Positions 8,197-15,975 of a DNA stretch of 64,000 nucleotides are shown here, in pieces. The notes below the pieces were generated by a model. It was given only the letters and a program-made list of their open reading frames with translations. It ran no database searches and was not told where the DNA came from. The DNA is taken from positions 682,001-746,000 of the forward strand of contig NZ_NEVM01000005.1 of assembly GCF_002261225.1 (NCBI RefSeq), written 5' to 3'. The stretch comes from Bordetella genomosp. 10 (lineage in GTDB: Bacteria > Pseudomonadota > Gammaproteobacteria > Burkholderiales > Burkholderiaceae_B). The position numbers and the translations under genes were made by a program. The first letter of the stretch is position 1. Every line of letters begins with the position of its first letter.

Positions 8197-9069
8197 CTAA
8201 AAATCGAATTCGACCTCGACCGCGTCGCCGACGCGCAGCACGGCCCCGGCCGGCGCGGCCACGATGGCGTTCTGTCCGAACACCACGCCCGGCGCCAGCA
8301 TGCGCGTGGCCGCCAGGGTCAGCCCAGGCTCGTCGCGGCGCTGCCCCGTGGCCTGGTCGACGTCGGGAATGGCGCAGCGCGTGCAGGGCTTGACCAGCGC
8401 CATGCGCACCGCGCCGGCCGCGAGCGAGGCGATATGGTCTTCCTCGTAGGCCTGCAGTCCGCCCTCGATGACGATGTTGGGCCGGAAGCGGTCCATCGGC
8501 ACCGGCGCCGCGCCCTTGGCGGCGAGCCGGGCGTTGAGTTCGTCCAGCGAAGCCTGGTTGGCGATCAGCAAGGGAAAACCGTCGGCGAAACCGAACAGAT
8601 TGCGCTCCCGGTAATGCGGGGCGTCCTGCGGATGGCGTTGCAGCCAGCCGCCGACCCATTCCGCGCTAGCCGAACGGCGGGCGCTGGCCACGTCGATGCG
8701 GAAGAGTTCACAGGGCTGCTGCAAGTATCGGCTGAACCATGCGGCCGCCGCCTCCCCTTCGCGCCGAGCGGGCATGGTGTCGCGCCACACCGTCACGGCT
8801 TGCGCCTCGCCGCGCAGGCCGGAACCATCCAGCGCGATCGCCAGGTCCGGCATGCCGGGGGCGGACAGGCGCAGATGCGCGTCGTCCAGGACGGTGCGCA
8901 CCAGGGCCATGGCGGGCAGTTGCCGCTGCGTCAGGAACTGGCCGCCGGAAACCACCAGCCAGCGCCGGTCGTAGGCCAGGCCCGCCTCGTCGATGGGCGA
9001 GGCGGACAGGTCGATGCCGGCACAGGATTTCACCGGATAGATGTGCAGGCTGCGGATGCGGGAGGACAT
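8197..9069 (-). CDS. MOSC domain-containing protein
   Basis: A protein of 290 residues from the ATG at 9069, chosen because the sequence after it is the conserved family N-terminus (Leu-His-Ile-Tyr-Pro-Val-Lys-Ser-Cys). An upstream in-frame extension to 9210 would translate a run of 12-bp repeats and is unlikely. The N-terminal MOSC_N beta-barrel domain spans about residues 1-120. The C-terminal MOSC domain ends near a conserved Cys in Lys-Pro-Cys-Thr-Arg-Cys (about residue 215). MOSC proteins handle sulfur or molybdenum cofactor chemistry, as in mARC/YcbX-type reductases of N-hydroxylated compounds. No 2Fe-2S domain is attached, unlike YcbX. The substrate is not known. Confidence 0.88.
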   Translation of the reverse strand: MSSRIRSLHIYPVKSCAGIDLSASPIDEAGLAYDRRWLVVSGGQFLTQRQLPAMALVRTVLDDAHLRLSAPGMPDLAIALDGSGLRGEAQAVTVWRDTMPARREGEAAAAWFSRYLQQPCELFRIDVASARRSASAEWVGGWLQRHPQDAPHYRERNLFGFADGFPLLIANQASLDELNARLAAKGAAPVPMDRFRPNIVIEGGLQAYEEDHIASLAAGAVRMALVKPCTRCAIPDVDQATGQRRDEPGLTLAATRMLAPGVVFGQNAIVAAPAGAVLRVGDAVEVEFDF

Positions 9070-9100
9070 GGGAGAAGCGCCAGGGTCGATGCCGGAACAA

Positions 9101-9199
9101 GGGAAGCAACGGGGGAAGCAAGGGCGGGGAAGCAACGGCGCCAGGATACAAGAAAACGGCAAGGAAAACGGCAGAGAAAACGGCAAAAGAAAACGGCGC
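9101..9199. repeat. Short tandem repeats between the MOSC gene and ectD
   Basis: Two arrays adjoin. At about 9101-9138 a GGGAAGCAA(C/G)GG unit recurs three times. At 9151-9199 there are four copies of a 12-bp unit AGAAAACGGCAA with small changes. Read on the minus strand, the second array places four TTTTC runs directly after the ectD terminator hairpin. Confidence 0.75.
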
Positions 9200-9217
9200 G
9201 TGCCAGGCACGCGCCGT
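9183..9217 (-). terminator. Terminator of the ectoine operon
   Basis: A perfect 11-bp GC-rich stem (ACGGCGCGTGC, 9193-9203, with 9207-9217) closes a three-base loop. On the minus strand it is followed by TTTTCTTTT. It lies 53 bases after the ectD stop. Confidence 0.85.
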
Positions 9218-9270
9218 CCGTCCTTGCGCCCGCGCCGAAGGCGGCGCGGACCGGCCTTATCGGACCGGCC

Positions 9271-10194
9271 TCATTCCACCAGCTTCAACTTGTCCAGCGG
9301 CTTCAGGGCCTTGATCCCGGCACGGGTGGCGATGTGCTCGGGACGCGGCGCCAGGCCGTACTTGGGCGGCATCAGCGCGTTCTCGATGCTGTTGTAGACC
9401 GTGAACACGTTGGCCCGCGGCCAGGGCGAGATATTGCTGTTGGACCCGTGCATGGTGTTGCAGTCGAAGAAAATCACCGACCCGGCCTTGCCGGTCATGG
9501 GACGGATGCCGCCCTGCTCCACCAGCAGTTGCAGGCTGACGGGATCCGGCACGCCGTACTCCTGTTTTTTCAGCGACTGCTTGTAGTGGTCCTGCGGCGT
9601 CTCGCCCACGCAGGAAACGAAGTGCCGGTGCGAGCCCGGAACCAGCATCAGCGGACCGTTGCAGGCATTGTTGTCGCTCAGCAGCACCGTGCAGCTAAGC
9701 GCGCGCATGGCGGGCATGCCGTCTTCCACGTGCCAGGTTTCGAAGTCCGAATGCCAATAGAACTCCTTGCCCTTGAAGCCCGGCTTCATGTTGGCGCGCG
9801 ACTGGTGCACATAGACCTCGGAGCCGAGGATCTGCCGCGCCACGTTGATCAGGCGCGGATCGCGCACCAGGCGCGAGATCATGGCGCTGAGCGTGTGCAC
9901 CATGAAAATGGAGCGCACCGCGTCGCTGCCCGGCTCGGTGATCGACTCCTCGCGGCGCACGATCGCCGGGTCGCGCGACATGCGGCCGATCTCGGCCAGG
10001 ATGGCGGCGACCTCGTCTTCCGGCAGCAGGTTTTCCAGCATCAGGAAACCGTCGCGGTCATAGTCCCGCAACTGGTCGGCGGACAGCGCATCGGCATAGC
10101 GGCCGTCCCCGTGGATGACGGGATCGTGGCGCGCCACGATGGCCGACATGCGGTCGGTGCGCGAGGCGTATCTGTCTTTCGCGGGTAAATTCAT
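9271..10194 (-). CDS. ectD: Ectoine 5-hydroxylase
   Basis: A protein of 307 residues, the usual EctD length. EctD is an Fe(II)- and 2-oxoglutarate-dependent dioxygenase that converts ectoine to 5-hydroxyectoine in the cytoplasm. The iron-binding triad is visible as His148-x-Asp150 (in Phe-Tyr-Trp-His-Ser-Asp-Phe-Glu-Thr-Trp-His) and His249 (in Asn-Thr-Met-His-Gly-Ser). The surrounding sequence Phe-Tyr-Trp-His-Ser-Asp-Phe-Glu-Thr-Trp-His is strongly conserved in the family. It is the last gene of the ect operon, 30 bases after ectC, and is followed by a strong terminator. Its presence means the cell should accumulate hydroxyectoine as well as ectoine under osmotic or heat stress. Confidence 0.97.
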   Translation of the reverse strand: MNLPAKDRYASRTDRMSAIVARHDPVIHGDGRYADALSADQLRDYDRDGFLMLENLLPEDEVAAILAEIGRMSRDPAIVRREESITEPGSDAVRSIFMVHTLSAMISRLVRDPRLINVARQILGSEVYVHQSRANMKPGFKGKEFYWHSDFETWHVEDGMPAMRALSCTVLLSDNNACNGPLMLVPGSHRHFVSCVGETPQDHYKQSLKKQEYGVPDPVSLQLLVEQGGIRPMTGKAGSVIFFDCNTMHGSNSNISPWPRANVFTVYNSIENALMPPKYGLAPRPEHIATRAGIKALKPLDKLKLVE

Positions 10195-10224
10195 CCAGCG
10201 TCCTCCTGTTCGTTCGAGCCGCGC

Positions 10225-10623
10225 TCAAGCCGCTTCGGCGACCGGCAGGGGATACACGCCCTTGGCGTCGTGCACTTCCTGGCCGGTCAGCGGCGGGTTG
10301 AACACGCAGATGACGCGCAGCGGCGTTTCGCCGCCGCACAGCCAGTGCTCGTCGTTTTCATTCAAGGCGTAGACCACGCCCGGCGACAGCCTGTGCTTCT
10401 TGCCGTCGGCCACGGTCTCGACGTGACCATCGCCCTCGACGACCCACACCGCCTCCAGGTGGTTCTGGTAGTGGATGTGCGTGCGGGTGTGCGGGAAGAT
10501 GGTGGTCTCGTGGAAGGAGAAGCCCATGCCGTCCTTCTTCAGCAGCACGCGGCGGCTCATCCAGGTGTCGGTGCGGACCTCGTCCTTGGTGCCGATGACA
10601 TCTTTGACGTTGCGAACGATCAT
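10225..10623 (-). CDS. ectC: Ectoine synthase
   Basis: A protein of 132 residues, typical of EctC. It is a cupin enzyme that closes the ring of N-gamma-acetyl-diaminobutyrate to form ectoine. Family hallmarks are the opening Met-Ile-Val-Arg, the Phe-Ser-Phe-His-Glu-Thr segment, His residues in His-Thr-Arg-Thr-His-Ile-His-Tyr and Glu-Ala-Val-Trp-Val-Val-Glu-Gly. The ATG overlaps the ectB stop by one base (TAATG), so ectB and ectC are translationally coupled; GGAGG inside the end of ectB can serve as its ribosome binding site. Confidence 0.97.
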   Translation of the reverse strand: MIVRNVKDVIGTKDEVRTDTWMSRRVLLKKDGMGFSFHETTIFPHTRTHIHYQNHLEAVWVVEGDGHVETVADGKKHRLSPGVVYALNENDEHWLCGGETPLRVICVFNPPLTGQEVHDAKGVYPLPVAEAA

Positions 10624-11927
10624 TAGCGTTTTCCTCCAAATTTCAGGATGCGGGCGGAATGCCCGGATTCGGTCAGCGCGTCGGCCACGCTGGCCTCGAT
10701 GGCATCGAGGCCGCGCTGCAGCAGTTCGTCCTCGATGGTGAGCGCCGGCAGGAACTTGAGCACTTCGTCCTGCGCCCCCGACGTCTCGATGACGACGCCG
10801 CGCTCGAAGGCCTTGCGGGCGATGGCGTTGGCCAGTTCCGGCGCGGCGGTGGACACCAGGCCCTGGATCAGGCCGCGGCCGCGCACGGCCAGGCCGGAAC
10901 CGGGGTAGCTGTGCGCCAGGTTCTCCAGCCAGTCGCGCACCAGGCGCTCCTTGCGCTGGACGTCCTGGGTGAAGGCGTCGTCGCTCCAATAGGTGCGCAG
11001 CGCCGCCGCGGCGGTGACGAAGGCCAGGTTGTTGCCGCGGAAGGTGCCGCTGTGCGCGCCCGGCTTCCACACGTCCAGTTCCGGCTTCATCAGCACCAGC
11101 GACATCGGCAGGCCGAAGCCCGACAGCGACTTCGACAGCGTGATGATGTCGGGCTGGATGCCGGCGCTTTCGAAGCTGAAGAAGCTGCCGGTGCGGCCGC
11201 AGCCGACCTGGATGTCGTCGACGATCAACAGCATGTCGTGGCGGCGGCAGACCTTTTCCAGCTCCTTGAGCCAGCGCAAGGTCGCGACGTTGACGCCGCC
11301 CTCGCCCTGCACGGTCTCGACGATCACGGCGGCCGGCTTGTCGGTGCCGCTGCTCGGGTCGTCCAGCATCTTCTCCATGTAGGCCATGGTGTCGACGTCG
11401 GGGCCGAAGTAGCCGTCATACGGCATGAAGGTGGTGTTGCCCAGCGCGTAGCCCGCGGCGTCGCGGAACTTGGCGTTGGCCGTGGCGCCCAGCGAGCCGC
11501 CGCTGACGCCGTGGAAACCGTGGGTGAACGAGATGATGTTCGAGCGGCCCTTGACCTGGCGTGCGATCTTCAGCGCCGCTTCCACCGCGTTGGTGCCGGT
11601 GGGACCGGTGAACTGCAGCGTGTAGCGCCACTTGCGCGGCTGCAGCAGCACCTGGTCGACGGACTGCAGGAAGCGCTTCTTGGCGCTGGTGGCCATGTCC
11701 AGGCCATGCACCACGCCGTCGGCGGCCAGGTACTCCAGCAGCTCGGATTTGAACAAGGGATTGTTGTGGCCATAGTTCAGCGTGCCCGCGCCGCTGAAGA
11801 AGTCGATGTATTCGGCCCCGTCCTCGTCGATCAGCAATGAGCCTCGCGCCTGGCTGAAAATCACCGGAAAGGACCGGATGTAGCCACGCACCTCGGACTC
11901 CATGCGATCAAAGATTTTCAAGTCCAT
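10623..11927 (-). CDS. ectB: Diaminobutyrate-2-oxoglutarate transaminase
   Basis: A protein of 434 residues of the class III PLP-dependent aminotransferases. It makes L-2,4-diaminobutyrate from aspartate semialdehyde and glutamate, the first ectoine step. The PLP lysine lies in Ile-Thr-Leu-Ser-Lys-Ser-Leu-Ser-Gly-Phe-Gly, and Phe-Phe-Ser-Gly-Ala-Gly-Thr-Leu-Asn-Tyr-Gly near the N-terminus is typical of EctB. A good ribosome binding site (GAGGAGA, seven bases from the ATG) precedes it. The 190 bases between ectA and ectB contain two short hairpins, so read-through from ectA could be modulated there. No dedicated aspartokinase (ask_ect) is part of the operon. Confidence 0.97.
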   Translation of the reverse strand: MDLKIFDRMESEVRGYIRSFPVIFSQARGSLLIDEDGAEYIDFFSGAGTLNYGHNNPLFKSELLEYLAADGVVHGLDMATSAKKRFLQSVDQVLLQPRKWRYTLQFTGPTGTNAVEAALKIARQVKGRSNIISFTHGFHGVSGGSLGATANAKFRDAAGYALGNTTFMPYDGYFGPDVDTMAYMEKMLDDPSSGTDKPAAVIVETVQGEGGVNVATLRWLKELEKVCRRHDMLLIVDDIQVGCGRTGSFFSFESAGIQPDIITLSKSLSGFGLPMSLVLMKPELDVWKPGAHSGTFRGNNLAFVTAAAALRTYWSDDAFTQDVQRKERLVRDWLENLAHSYPGSGLAVRGRGLIQGLVSTAAPELANAIARKAFERGVVIETSGAQDEVLKFLPALTIEDELLQRGLDAIEASVADALTESGHSARILKFGGKR

Positions 11928-12117
11928 ATACTTTTCTCCTCATTGTGGTTGACTGGCGGCCGGCCGCGAACACGGCCGGCCATGGCGTCTTCGAAGGACC
12001 GCTGGGCGGTCCGTTCAAATGGGTCGGAAAACCCGGTCAAGAAACCCGGCGGCATGCGCGCGGGCCTCACGATGGCGCCGGTGCGGACCCGCATGGCCCG
12101 CGCCGTGCCGTTCGTTG

Positions 12118-12612
12118 CTAGGCCGCGACGGGAATGGACGCGAAAGGTCCTATCCGCAACAGCATTTCGTCGTCGTGGTCGCCGTCATGGCCGAACAGTT
12201 GCTTGCCGAACAAGGGCTGTTCGGCCACGTGGGCGCCCAGGCCCGAAGCCAGGCCCGTGAAGGTGCGCCGCGACGGCTGGTTGTCGGGACCCACGGTGGT
12301 CTCCAGTTGGCGGATGTGCGCCAGTCCGGGACGGCCCAGCAGATGGCGCAGCATGGCGCCGGCCAGGCCATGGCCGCGCGCGCGCTCATGCACGGCGACC
12401 TGCCAGATGAACAAGGTATCCGGCGACGTGGGAGGGATGTAGGCGGAGACGAATCCGTCGATATTGCCGCCGCCGCTCTCGGCGACGACGCAGGTATCGG
12501 GAAAGTGCTCGCAAAGGAGCAGATAAGCGTAGACCGAGTTCAGGTCCAGCGGGGGACATTCGGCAATCAAGCGGTGGATGACCGCGCCATCCACGGGGCG
12601 GGGGCGCCGCAA
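12118..12612 (-). CDS. ectA: L-2,4-diaminobutyrate N-gamma-acetyltransferase (start uncertain)
   Basis: A GNAT acetyltransferase of about 164 residues that acetylates diaminobutyrate in ectoine synthesis. The EctA signature [15 protein letters not shown] is near the N-terminus, and [13 protein letters not shown] gives the acetyl-CoA site. The start is a real problem. No ATG exists between the in-frame TGA at about 12676 and the conserved domain. The listed start is TTG at 12612; a GTG at 12594 is another option. The only good Shine-Dalgarno (AAGGAA, 12670-12675) is placed six bases before an ATC codon at 12661-12663, which would give 17 more residues. Located 45-95 bases after ectR. Confidence 0.85.
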   Translation of the reverse strand: MRRPRPVDGAVIHRLIAECPPLDLNSVYAYLLLCEHFPDTCVVAESGGGNIDGFVSAYIPPTSPDTLFIWQVAVHERARGHGLAGAMLRHLLGRPGLAHIRQLETTVGPDNQPSRRTFTGLASGLGAHVAEQPLFGKQLFGHDGDHDDEMLLRIGPFASIPVAA

Positions 12613-12707
12613 GGCGTGCGCCGGCCGTTGCTGGGTGGTGAGGGTGTCGTCGATGGAAGCGATAACGGGTTCCTTTCAATCAATCGGAAATCGGTTGCGG
12701 GCGCGGT

Positions 12708-13256
12708 TCAGACCACCAGCCCGGATTCGGGCGCGGGCCCCGCGGCGGGGATCTCGAGGATGGCCGTCCCACCGTCGCCATGCGGTTCCGGCGGCGCGGC
12801 CTGGCCGCCCTGCTCCATCAGCGCGACGATGCGCTCCAGCGACAGGGTGATGGTGGCCTGTTCCAGTTCCGGCAAGGCGTTCAGCGCCTCGGCCAGGTGT
12901 TTCTGCAGCGGCGACGGCGCCGCTTCGGCCAGCGCCACGCCGGCCGGCGTGGCGGTGACGAATACCGTGCGGCGGTCCTCGCGGCTGCGCTCGCGGCGCA
13001 CCAGCGCCTTGTCTTCCAGGCGGTCCAGGATGCCGACCACGGTGCTGGGGCTGACGTGGATCTCGCGGCTGATCGCGGTGGCCGTGATGGGGCCGGAGGC
13101 GATGACCGTGCGCAAGCACATCAACTGCGGCGCGGTGATATGGCTGACGGCCGCCAACTGCCGCGAATGCAGGGCGATCGAACGCGTGATCCGGCGCAGG
13201 GCGCGGAGGATGCGCAAATCGTATTGCTGGGCGGTGGCCGTTGCGGAAGTACTCAT
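12708..13256 (-). CDS. ectR: MarR-family regulator of ectoine synthesis
   Basis: A protein of 182 residues from the ATG at 13256; longer in-frame starts up to 13484 would run through the promoter and terminator region and are rejected. A winged-helix MarR domain covers about residues 40-120, with Ala-Thr-Ala-Ile-Ser-Arg-Glu-Ile-His-Val-Ser-Pro-Ser-Thr-Val-Val-Gly as the recognition helix region and Asp-Arg-Arg-Thr-Val-Phe-Val-Thr as the wing. EctR-type MarR proteins repress ect genes in several proteobacteria. It is the first gene of the operon, upstream of ectA on the same strand, and an 8-bp inverted repeat overlies its own start region of transcription, so autoregulation is likely. Confidence 0.9.
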   Translation of the reverse strand: MSTSATATAQQYDLRILRALRRITRSIALHSRQLAAVSHITAPQLMCLRTVIASGPITATAISREIHVSPSTVVGILDRLEDKALVRRERSREDRRTVFVTATPAGVALAEAAPSPLQKHLAEALNALPELEQATITLSLERIVALMEQGGQAAPPEPHGDGGTAILEIPAAGPAPESGLVV

Positions 13257-13301
13257 AGGGGCTTTGCCTCGAAGGCTGGGACGCCGATAAAAAATCAGGG
13301 G

Positions 13302-13341
13302 TGAAATCAGTCTTGTTGAATTGATTTCAGTACGAATTATA
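13302..13341 (-). promoter_or_regulatory. ect operon promoter and probable EctR operator
   Basis: On the minus strand a consensus -10 hexamer TATAAT lies at 13336-13341, with a weak -35 (TTTCTC) 17 bases further upstream. Directly downstream is a perfect inverted repeat, TGAAATCA (13302-13309) and TGATTTCA (13322-13329), with 12 bases between. A dimeric MarR protein bound there would cover the transcription start and block ectRABCD. The regulator assignment is inferred from position. Confidence 0.65.
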
Positions 13342-13460
13342 TCGGCGCAAGGGATCAGGAGAAATAAAAAATGTAAAACCCGGTTGCGAGCGGAGCCTGG
13401 CGACCCTGCGACGACCTCTTTAATACGCGACGTTAGGGCCTTTTCAAAGAAATAGGCAAC

Positions 13461-13510
13461 AAAAAAGCCCGACCGATGCGCCAAGCGTCACATCGATCGG
13501 GCTTTTTGTT
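13461..13510 (-). terminator. Strong terminator after parC (bidirectional)
   Basis: A 17-bp stem with one mismatch (AAAAAGCCCGA(C/T)CGATG type) closes a loop of about 12 bases, with A-runs on one side and T-runs on the other. It begins 14 bases after the parC stop and can stop transcription in both directions. Confidence 0.92.
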
Positions 13511-13523
13511 CCGTCGTAGGCCG

Positions 13524-15833
13524 TTACAAGACCGGGGACAGCACCGGCTGTTTGGGCCGCACGTCCAGTTGGAGCCCCTTGCGGGCCCGCTTGCCGACAT
13601 AAGGCTGCAGGCTGGCCCCGGCCAGGATGTCCTCGGTCTGCCTGTTGCGGTACATGCCGACCGCGCGCAGGCCGGCCGGTCCCACCGGCACGGTCTGCGC
13701 CACCTTGTCGCTGCCGTCCAGGCCCATGAGGATGGTGCCGCGGCCGCCGGCGGCCAGGACCTTGACCTCGTCCAGGCTGAACACCAGCAGCTTGCCCTTG
13801 GTCGACAGCAGCGCCAGTTGCGTGGCGCCGGCGAACAGGGGCACCGGTCGCAGCAGCACGTCGCCCGCTTCCAGCGTGATGAACTGCTTGCCGGCGCGCT
13901 GGCGGCTGCTCATGTCGCCCAGCTTGGCGACGAAGCCGAAGCCGCCCTCGGTGGCGAACAGCCAGCGGGAATCCGGCGCCGCGGCGATCATGTGGGTGAT
14001 GCGGGTGCCGCTGGCCAGGTCGATCATGGTCGTCACCGGCTGGCCGTCGCCGCGCGCCGACGGCAGCGACGCCACCGCCACGCTGTAGGCGCGGCCGTTG
14101 TCGCCCAGCGCGATCAGCGTATCCGTGGTGCGGCATTCGAAGGCGCCGTAGAGATCGTCGCCCTGCTTGAAGGAGAACTGCGCCACGTCGTGCCCATGGC
14201 CCTGGCGCGCGCGCAGCCATCCCTTCTGCGACACGATGACCGTGACCGGCTCGTCGACCACGCGGGTCTCCACCACGGCCCGCTCGGCCACTTCGATCAG
14301 CGTCCGGCGCTCGTCGCCGTACTGCTTGGCGTCGGCCTCGATCTCGCGCACGATGGTGCGCTTCAGCGAGGACGGGTTGTCCAGCAACTCCTGCAGCTTG
14401 GCCTGTTCCTCGCGCTTGTCGGCCAGTTCCTGTTCGACCTTGATGCCATCCAGGCGGGCCAGTTGGCGCAGGCGCATTTCCAGGATGTCCTCGGCCTGGC
14501 GCTCGCTCAGCTTGAAGCGGGCCATCAGCGCCGCGCGCGGCTCGTCGGCCTCGCGGATGGTCTGGATGACTTCGTCGACGTTGAGGTAGACGACCATGCG
14601 CCCTTCCAGCACATGGATGCGGTCGATGACCTTGTTCAGGCGATGGCGCGTGCGGCGCGTGACCGTGTCGGTGCGGAAGGCCAGCCACTCGGCCAGGATG
14701 GCGCGCAGCGGTTTCTGGCGCGGCCGGCCGTCGGTGCCGATGCACACCAGGTTGATCGGCACGCTGCTTTCCATGCTGGTCTGCGCCAGCAGGATGTTGA
14801 CGAACTCGTCGCGGTCCACGCGCGAGGTCTTGGGCTCGAAGACCAGCCGCACCGGCGCGTCCTTGCCCGACTCGTCGCGCACGGCGTCCAGCAGGCCCAG
14901 CATCAGGGCCTTGGATTGCTGTTGCTCGGGGGTCAGGCTCTTCTTGCCGGCCTTGACCTTGGGATTGGTGATTTCCTCGATTTCCTCCAGCACGCGCTGG
15001 CCGGAAGCGCCCGGGGGCAGTTCGTTGACCACCAGTTGCCACTGGCCGCGCGCCATTTCCTCGAAGGTCCAGCGCGCGCGCGCCTTCAGCGAGCCGCGGC
15101 CGACGCTGTAGATCTGCGCGATGTCCTGCGGCGACGTGATGATCTGGCCGCCGCCGGCGAAGTCCGGGCCCGGCAGCAGCTTGTACAGGTCTTCGTCCGG
15201 CAGGGCGGGATTCTTCAGCAGCGCCACGCAGGCCTGGGCGACCTCGCGCAGGTTGTGCGACGGAATTTCCGTGGCCATGCCCACGGCGATGCCGGAAGCG
15301 CCGTTCAGCAGCATCATCGGCAGCCGCGCCGGCAGCATCTGCGGCTCCTGCTGGCTGCCGTCGTAATTGGGGATGAAATCGACGGTGCCTTCGTCCAGCT
15401 CGTCCAGCAACAGCCGCGAGATGGGCGTCAGGCGGGCCTCGGTGTAGCGCATGGCGGCGGCGTTGTCGCCGTCGCGCGAACCGAAGTTGCCCTGGCCGTC
15501 CACCAGCGGGTAGCGCAGGGAGAAATCCTGCGCCATGCGCACCATGGCGTCATAGGCCGCCTGGTCGCCGTGCGGATGGTATTTACCCAGCACGTCGCCC
15601 ACCACGCGGGCCGACTTGACGTGCTTGGCGGTGGGCCCCAGCCCCATGGCCTGCATGGCGTAGAGGATGCGGCGCTGCACCGGCTTCTGGCCGTCGCCGA
15701 CGTCGGGCAGCGCGCGGCCGCGCACCACGGAGACGGCGTAGTCCAGGTAGGCCTGCTCGGCGTACAGGCCCAGGGTGATGGCCGTGTCGCCCGAGGGCGG
15801 CTCGAACAGGCCGGGTTGATTGCTATCGGTCAT
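13524..15833 (-). CDS. parC: DNA topoisomerase IV subunit A
   Basis: A protein of 769 residues, normal for ParC. It cleaves and rejoins DNA in the type IIA topoisomerase that decatenates daughter chromosomes. The N-terminal winged-helix breakage-reunion domain carries the active-site tyrosine in [10 protein letters not shown], preceded by the quinolone-resistance region ([10 protein letters not shown]). A coiled-coil tower follows, then a C-terminal beta-pinwheel of about 250 residues. It lies 142 bases after parE, same strand, probably as an operon. The gap has no terminator. A strong terminator follows parC. Confidence 0.96.
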   Translation of the reverse strand: MTDSNQPGLFEPPSGDTAITLGLYAEQAYLDYAVSVVRGRALPDVGDGQKPVQRRILYAMQAMGLGPTAKHVKSARVVGDVLGKYHPHGDQAAYDAMVRMAQDFSLRYPLVDGQGNFGSRDGDNAAAMRYTEARLTPISRLLLDELDEGTVDFIPNYDGSQQEPQMLPARLPMMLLNGASGIAVGMATEIPSHNLREVAQACVALLKNPALPDEDLYKLLPGPDFAGGGQIITSPQDIAQIYSVGRGSLKARARWTFEEMARGQWQLVVNELPPGASGQRVLEEIEEITNPKVKAGKKSLTPEQQQSKALMLGLLDAVRDESGKDAPVRLVFEPKTSRVDRDEFVNILLAQTSMESSVPINLVCIGTDGRPRQKPLRAILAEWLAFRTDTVTRRTRHRLNKVIDRIHVLEGRMVVYLNVDEVIQTIREADEPRAALMARFKLSERQAEDILEMRLRQLARLDGIKVEQELADKREEQAKLQELLDNPSSLKRTIVREIEADAKQYGDERRTLIEVAERAVVETRVVDEPVTVIVSQKGWLRARQGHGHDVAQFSFKQGDDLYGAFECRTTDTLIALGDNGRAYSVAVASLPSARGDGQPVTTMIDLASGTRITHMIAAAPDSRWLFATEGGFGFVAKLGDMSSRQRAGKQFITLEAGDVLLRPVPLFAGATQLALLSTKGKLLVFSLDEVKVLAAGGRGTILMGLDGSDKVAQTVPVGPAGLRAVGMYRNRQTEDILAGASLQPYVGKRARKGLQLDVRPKQPVLSPVL

Positions 15834-15975
15834 AAGTTTCGCGAGCCGTGGCCGGCTCCAGCATCGATTCGTTCAAATTCAATTTCGCTTCGCGCTTTGT
15901 CTGCGCTCCCCTGCCCCTGCTGCCCCGGAGAGGGTAGGAAAGACAAGGGGGAAGGCAAAGGCGCGGCGCCGGGCG

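Noticed and set aside
7063..10188. Open frame of 1041 codons on the plus strand
   Set aside because: It lies opposite the reductase, MOSC and ectD genes, has no family similarity, and its composition is what antisense of GC-rich genes gives.
10225..11070. Long 281-codon version of ectC
   Set aside because: The extra N-terminal part is out-of-frame antisense-like sequence inside ectB; the ATG at 10623 gives a normal EctC.
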